Shown: positions 5,951 to 6,813 of the stretch, in pieces
Layout of the letters: each line of letters opens with the position of its first letter
Position numbering within the stretch: position 1 is the stretch's first letter
Assembly (NCBI GenBank): GCA_026398545.1
Contig: JAPLSR010000070.1
Coordinates: forward strand, 1 to 6,813
Source: Candidatus Sumerlaeota bacterium
GTDB taxonomy: Bacteria; Sumerlaeota; Sumerlaeia; MWCT01
DNA: 6,813 nt
Reading direction: 5' to 3'
Notes under the pieces: generated by a model
Database searches by the model: none
Seen by the model: only the letters and a program-made list of their open reading frames with translations
What the model was told of the DNA's origin: nothing
Translations under genes and position numbers: made by a program

Positions 5951-5996
5951 AATCATTGAGGGTCAATCATAGAGGGGTCTGACCCTCTATTTGATT
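5951..5996. terminator. Hairpin-forming convergent intergenic region, possible weak bidirectional terminator
   Basis: Two alternative hairpins overlap between the convergent genes. One is TAGAG-GGGTC-T-GACCC-TCTA (5970-5989), with one bulged G. The other pairs GAGGGTCA (5958-5965) with TGACCCTC (5980-5987), perfect over 8 bp, and extends through an internal loop to AATCA (5951-5955) with TGATT (5992-5996). Neither is followed by a clear T run on either strand, so termination would be weak or factor-dependent. The position, 15 bases after one stop and 13 before the other, is where a shared terminator would be expected. Confidence 0.4.
5973..5994 (+). repeat. Palindromic REP-like repeat, copy 2 (downstream of the secreted-protein pair)
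   Basis: This copy is identical over 22 bases to 3978-3999, in the same orientation and 1995 bp away. Here the flanks extend the palindrome to TAGAG...TCTA (5970-5989), so this copy folds better than copy 1. Past the identical core the flanks still resemble each other loosely (TTTGACTCATTTTCA against TTTGATTCTTCATC). It falls in the convergent gap immediately after the calcium-loop gene. Confidence 0.8.
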
Positions 5997-6009
5997 CTTC
6001 ATCCATCAG

Positions 6010-6813
6010 CTACGGCGCTATGGTGTTCATGGTATAGGTAATCCTCGCGCCATAGAATCGGAGGGGCGTCGGATCCGCCAGAGAGCCGGTCAGGGTAAGA
6101 TGAACTAAGATGTAATATTGGGCGTTCATGTTATCTATTATGCCGCCTGAGATTGTGGCATTCTCTTTTGATTGAACAACAGCGCTTGCGCCTGCTGTGG
6201 TGGTTGATAGCGAAGCCAGGGCGCTGGAACCGGTACTCGTAAGAACTCTTTTACGCAAAGCGGCATCCACAGTGAGATTTTCGGGACTGACGTTGTCGTA
6301 ATAATAAATTTCAAATTTGGTTACAGTTGCGCCATCCGGCAATTCCACATCGGCGCATAGATTCAGGTATAGGGCATCGGAAGATAAAAACACAAATCCA
6401 TCTCCATCGAAGTTATAATTATCATAGTATTGGACTCCCAGAGCATAAAAATAAGCGTTATGGAAGGCGGAGGCGGAAATATTTCTATAATGAGTCCTGG
6501 CGGATGAGTATTTGTATTCACCGGTTGTTTCAGTATTTCCGTGGAAGTATCCAGCCACAGACTTGGCTCCCAGATAGGCAAAGTTTCCGCTGGGTGTATG
6601 GATGCCGGCGATGGCGAAGGCGTTATCGCCGAACACCTGGCCATAGACAGCCCGACCGTCTGTGCCATCGGCCCTGAAATAGCCGCCGTAATTGACCGAG
6701 CCTGCATCATCATTGCCTGCGATACCCTCAACGGCTTTGCCCGTAACCCCCACTGATTCAAAATGACCTCCAACGCTGGAGCCTTCACCTTCCGCAAAAG
6801 CCTCCAGCGCCCA
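6010..6813 (-). CDS. Fibre-like surface protein, C-terminal 267 residues (N-terminus outside window)
   Basis: The minus-strand frame is open to the window edge; the GTG at 6753 is probably internal, since 20 matching residues precede it. The visible N-terminal part (1-98) is Gly/Ala-rich with a recurring G-G/A-x-F element: GGHFES (15-20), GGYFRADG (43-50) and AGYFHGN (87-93), separated by V-x-G-x-A and AVYG segments. This is the pattern of GVxGxA/GGYF repeats in bacterial surface and phage tail-fibre-like proteins, usually rigid beta structures. From about 108 to 267 lies a distinct globular domain with predicted beta strands: LCADVELPDGATVTKFEIYYYDN (152-174), TVDAALRKRVL (181-191), IIDNMNAQYYILVHLTL (225-241) and a final LRFYGARITYTM. 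It is probably a beta-sandwich cap; I do not recognise a named family. No anchor follows; the stop is TAG (6012-6010). Export cannot be judged without the N-terminus. It is convergent with the calcium-loop gene, 74 bp away. Confidence 0.8.
   Translation of the reverse strand, partial: WALEAFAEGEGSSVGGHFESVGVTGKAVEGIAGNDDAGSVNYGGYFRADGTDGRAVYGQVFGDNAFAIAGIHTPSGNFAYLGAKSVAGYFHGNTETTGEYKYSSARTHYRNISASAFHNAYFYALGVQYYDNYNFDGDGFVFLSSDALYLNLCADVELPDGATVTKFEIYYYDNVSPENLTVDAALRKRVLTSTGSSALASLSTTTAGASAVVQSKENATISGGIIDNMNAQYYILVHLTLTGSLADPTPLRFYGARITYTMNTIAP

Noticed and set aside
3978..5994. Interpretation of the repeat-flanked block as a complete transposon
   Set aside because: No transposase, recombinase or terminal inverted repeat is present in the block, and the repeats are only 22 nt. 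It is kept as a flanking-repeat observation only.

Overview
The window reads as a chromosomal stretch from a Gram-negative bacterium. The outer-membrane evidence is a heptose-nucleotide biosynthesis enzyme (ADP-heptose for LPS or other surface glycans) and a lipoprotein with a typical lipobox. The secreted multidomain metallophosphoesterase, glycine-rich repeat proteins and thrombospondin-type-3 calcium loops would suit an environmental lineage such as the PVC group (Lentisphaerota, Omnitrophota) or a relative, but that placement is an inference from domain style. No rRNA, tRNA, CRISPR array or transposase gene is visible.

Layout, left to right. (1) 1-300: the 3' end of a GNAT acetyltransferase gene. 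(2) 472-3309: two same-strand genes 48 bp apart. The first is an exported calcineurin-like metallophosphoesterase with a C-terminal CBM9-like module. The second is an RfaE2-GmhB fusion that joins the phosphatase and adenylyltransferase steps of ADP-heptose synthesis in one polypeptide. (3) 3310-3872: a small lipoprotein gene with an exceptionally complete Shine-Dalgarno sequence and a strong intrinsic terminator, probably transcribed alone. (4) 3873-4020: an AT-rich leader carrying a short palindromic repeat. (5) 4021-5935: two secreted-protein genes 31 bp apart, a glycine-rich predicted beta-repeat protein and a calcium-loop protein with a C-terminal 24-residue tandem repeat. (6) 5936-6009: a convergent intergenic region holding a second copy of the palindromic repeat. 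(7) 6010-6813, minus strand: the C-terminal part of a large surface or fibre-like protein that runs off the window.

The most interesting features are architectural. The two secreted-protein genes lie exactly between two identical 22-nt palindromic repeats in the same orientation. The calcium-loop protein shows a strict 22/12-residue alternation of its acidic loops and then a different 24-residue repeat up to its last residue. The heptose enzyme joins two consecutive pathway steps that are usually on separate proteins. With the fibre-like protein next door, the right half looks like an accessory locus of cell-surface or extracellular matrix proteins. Any joint function is inferred from proximity and export signals only.
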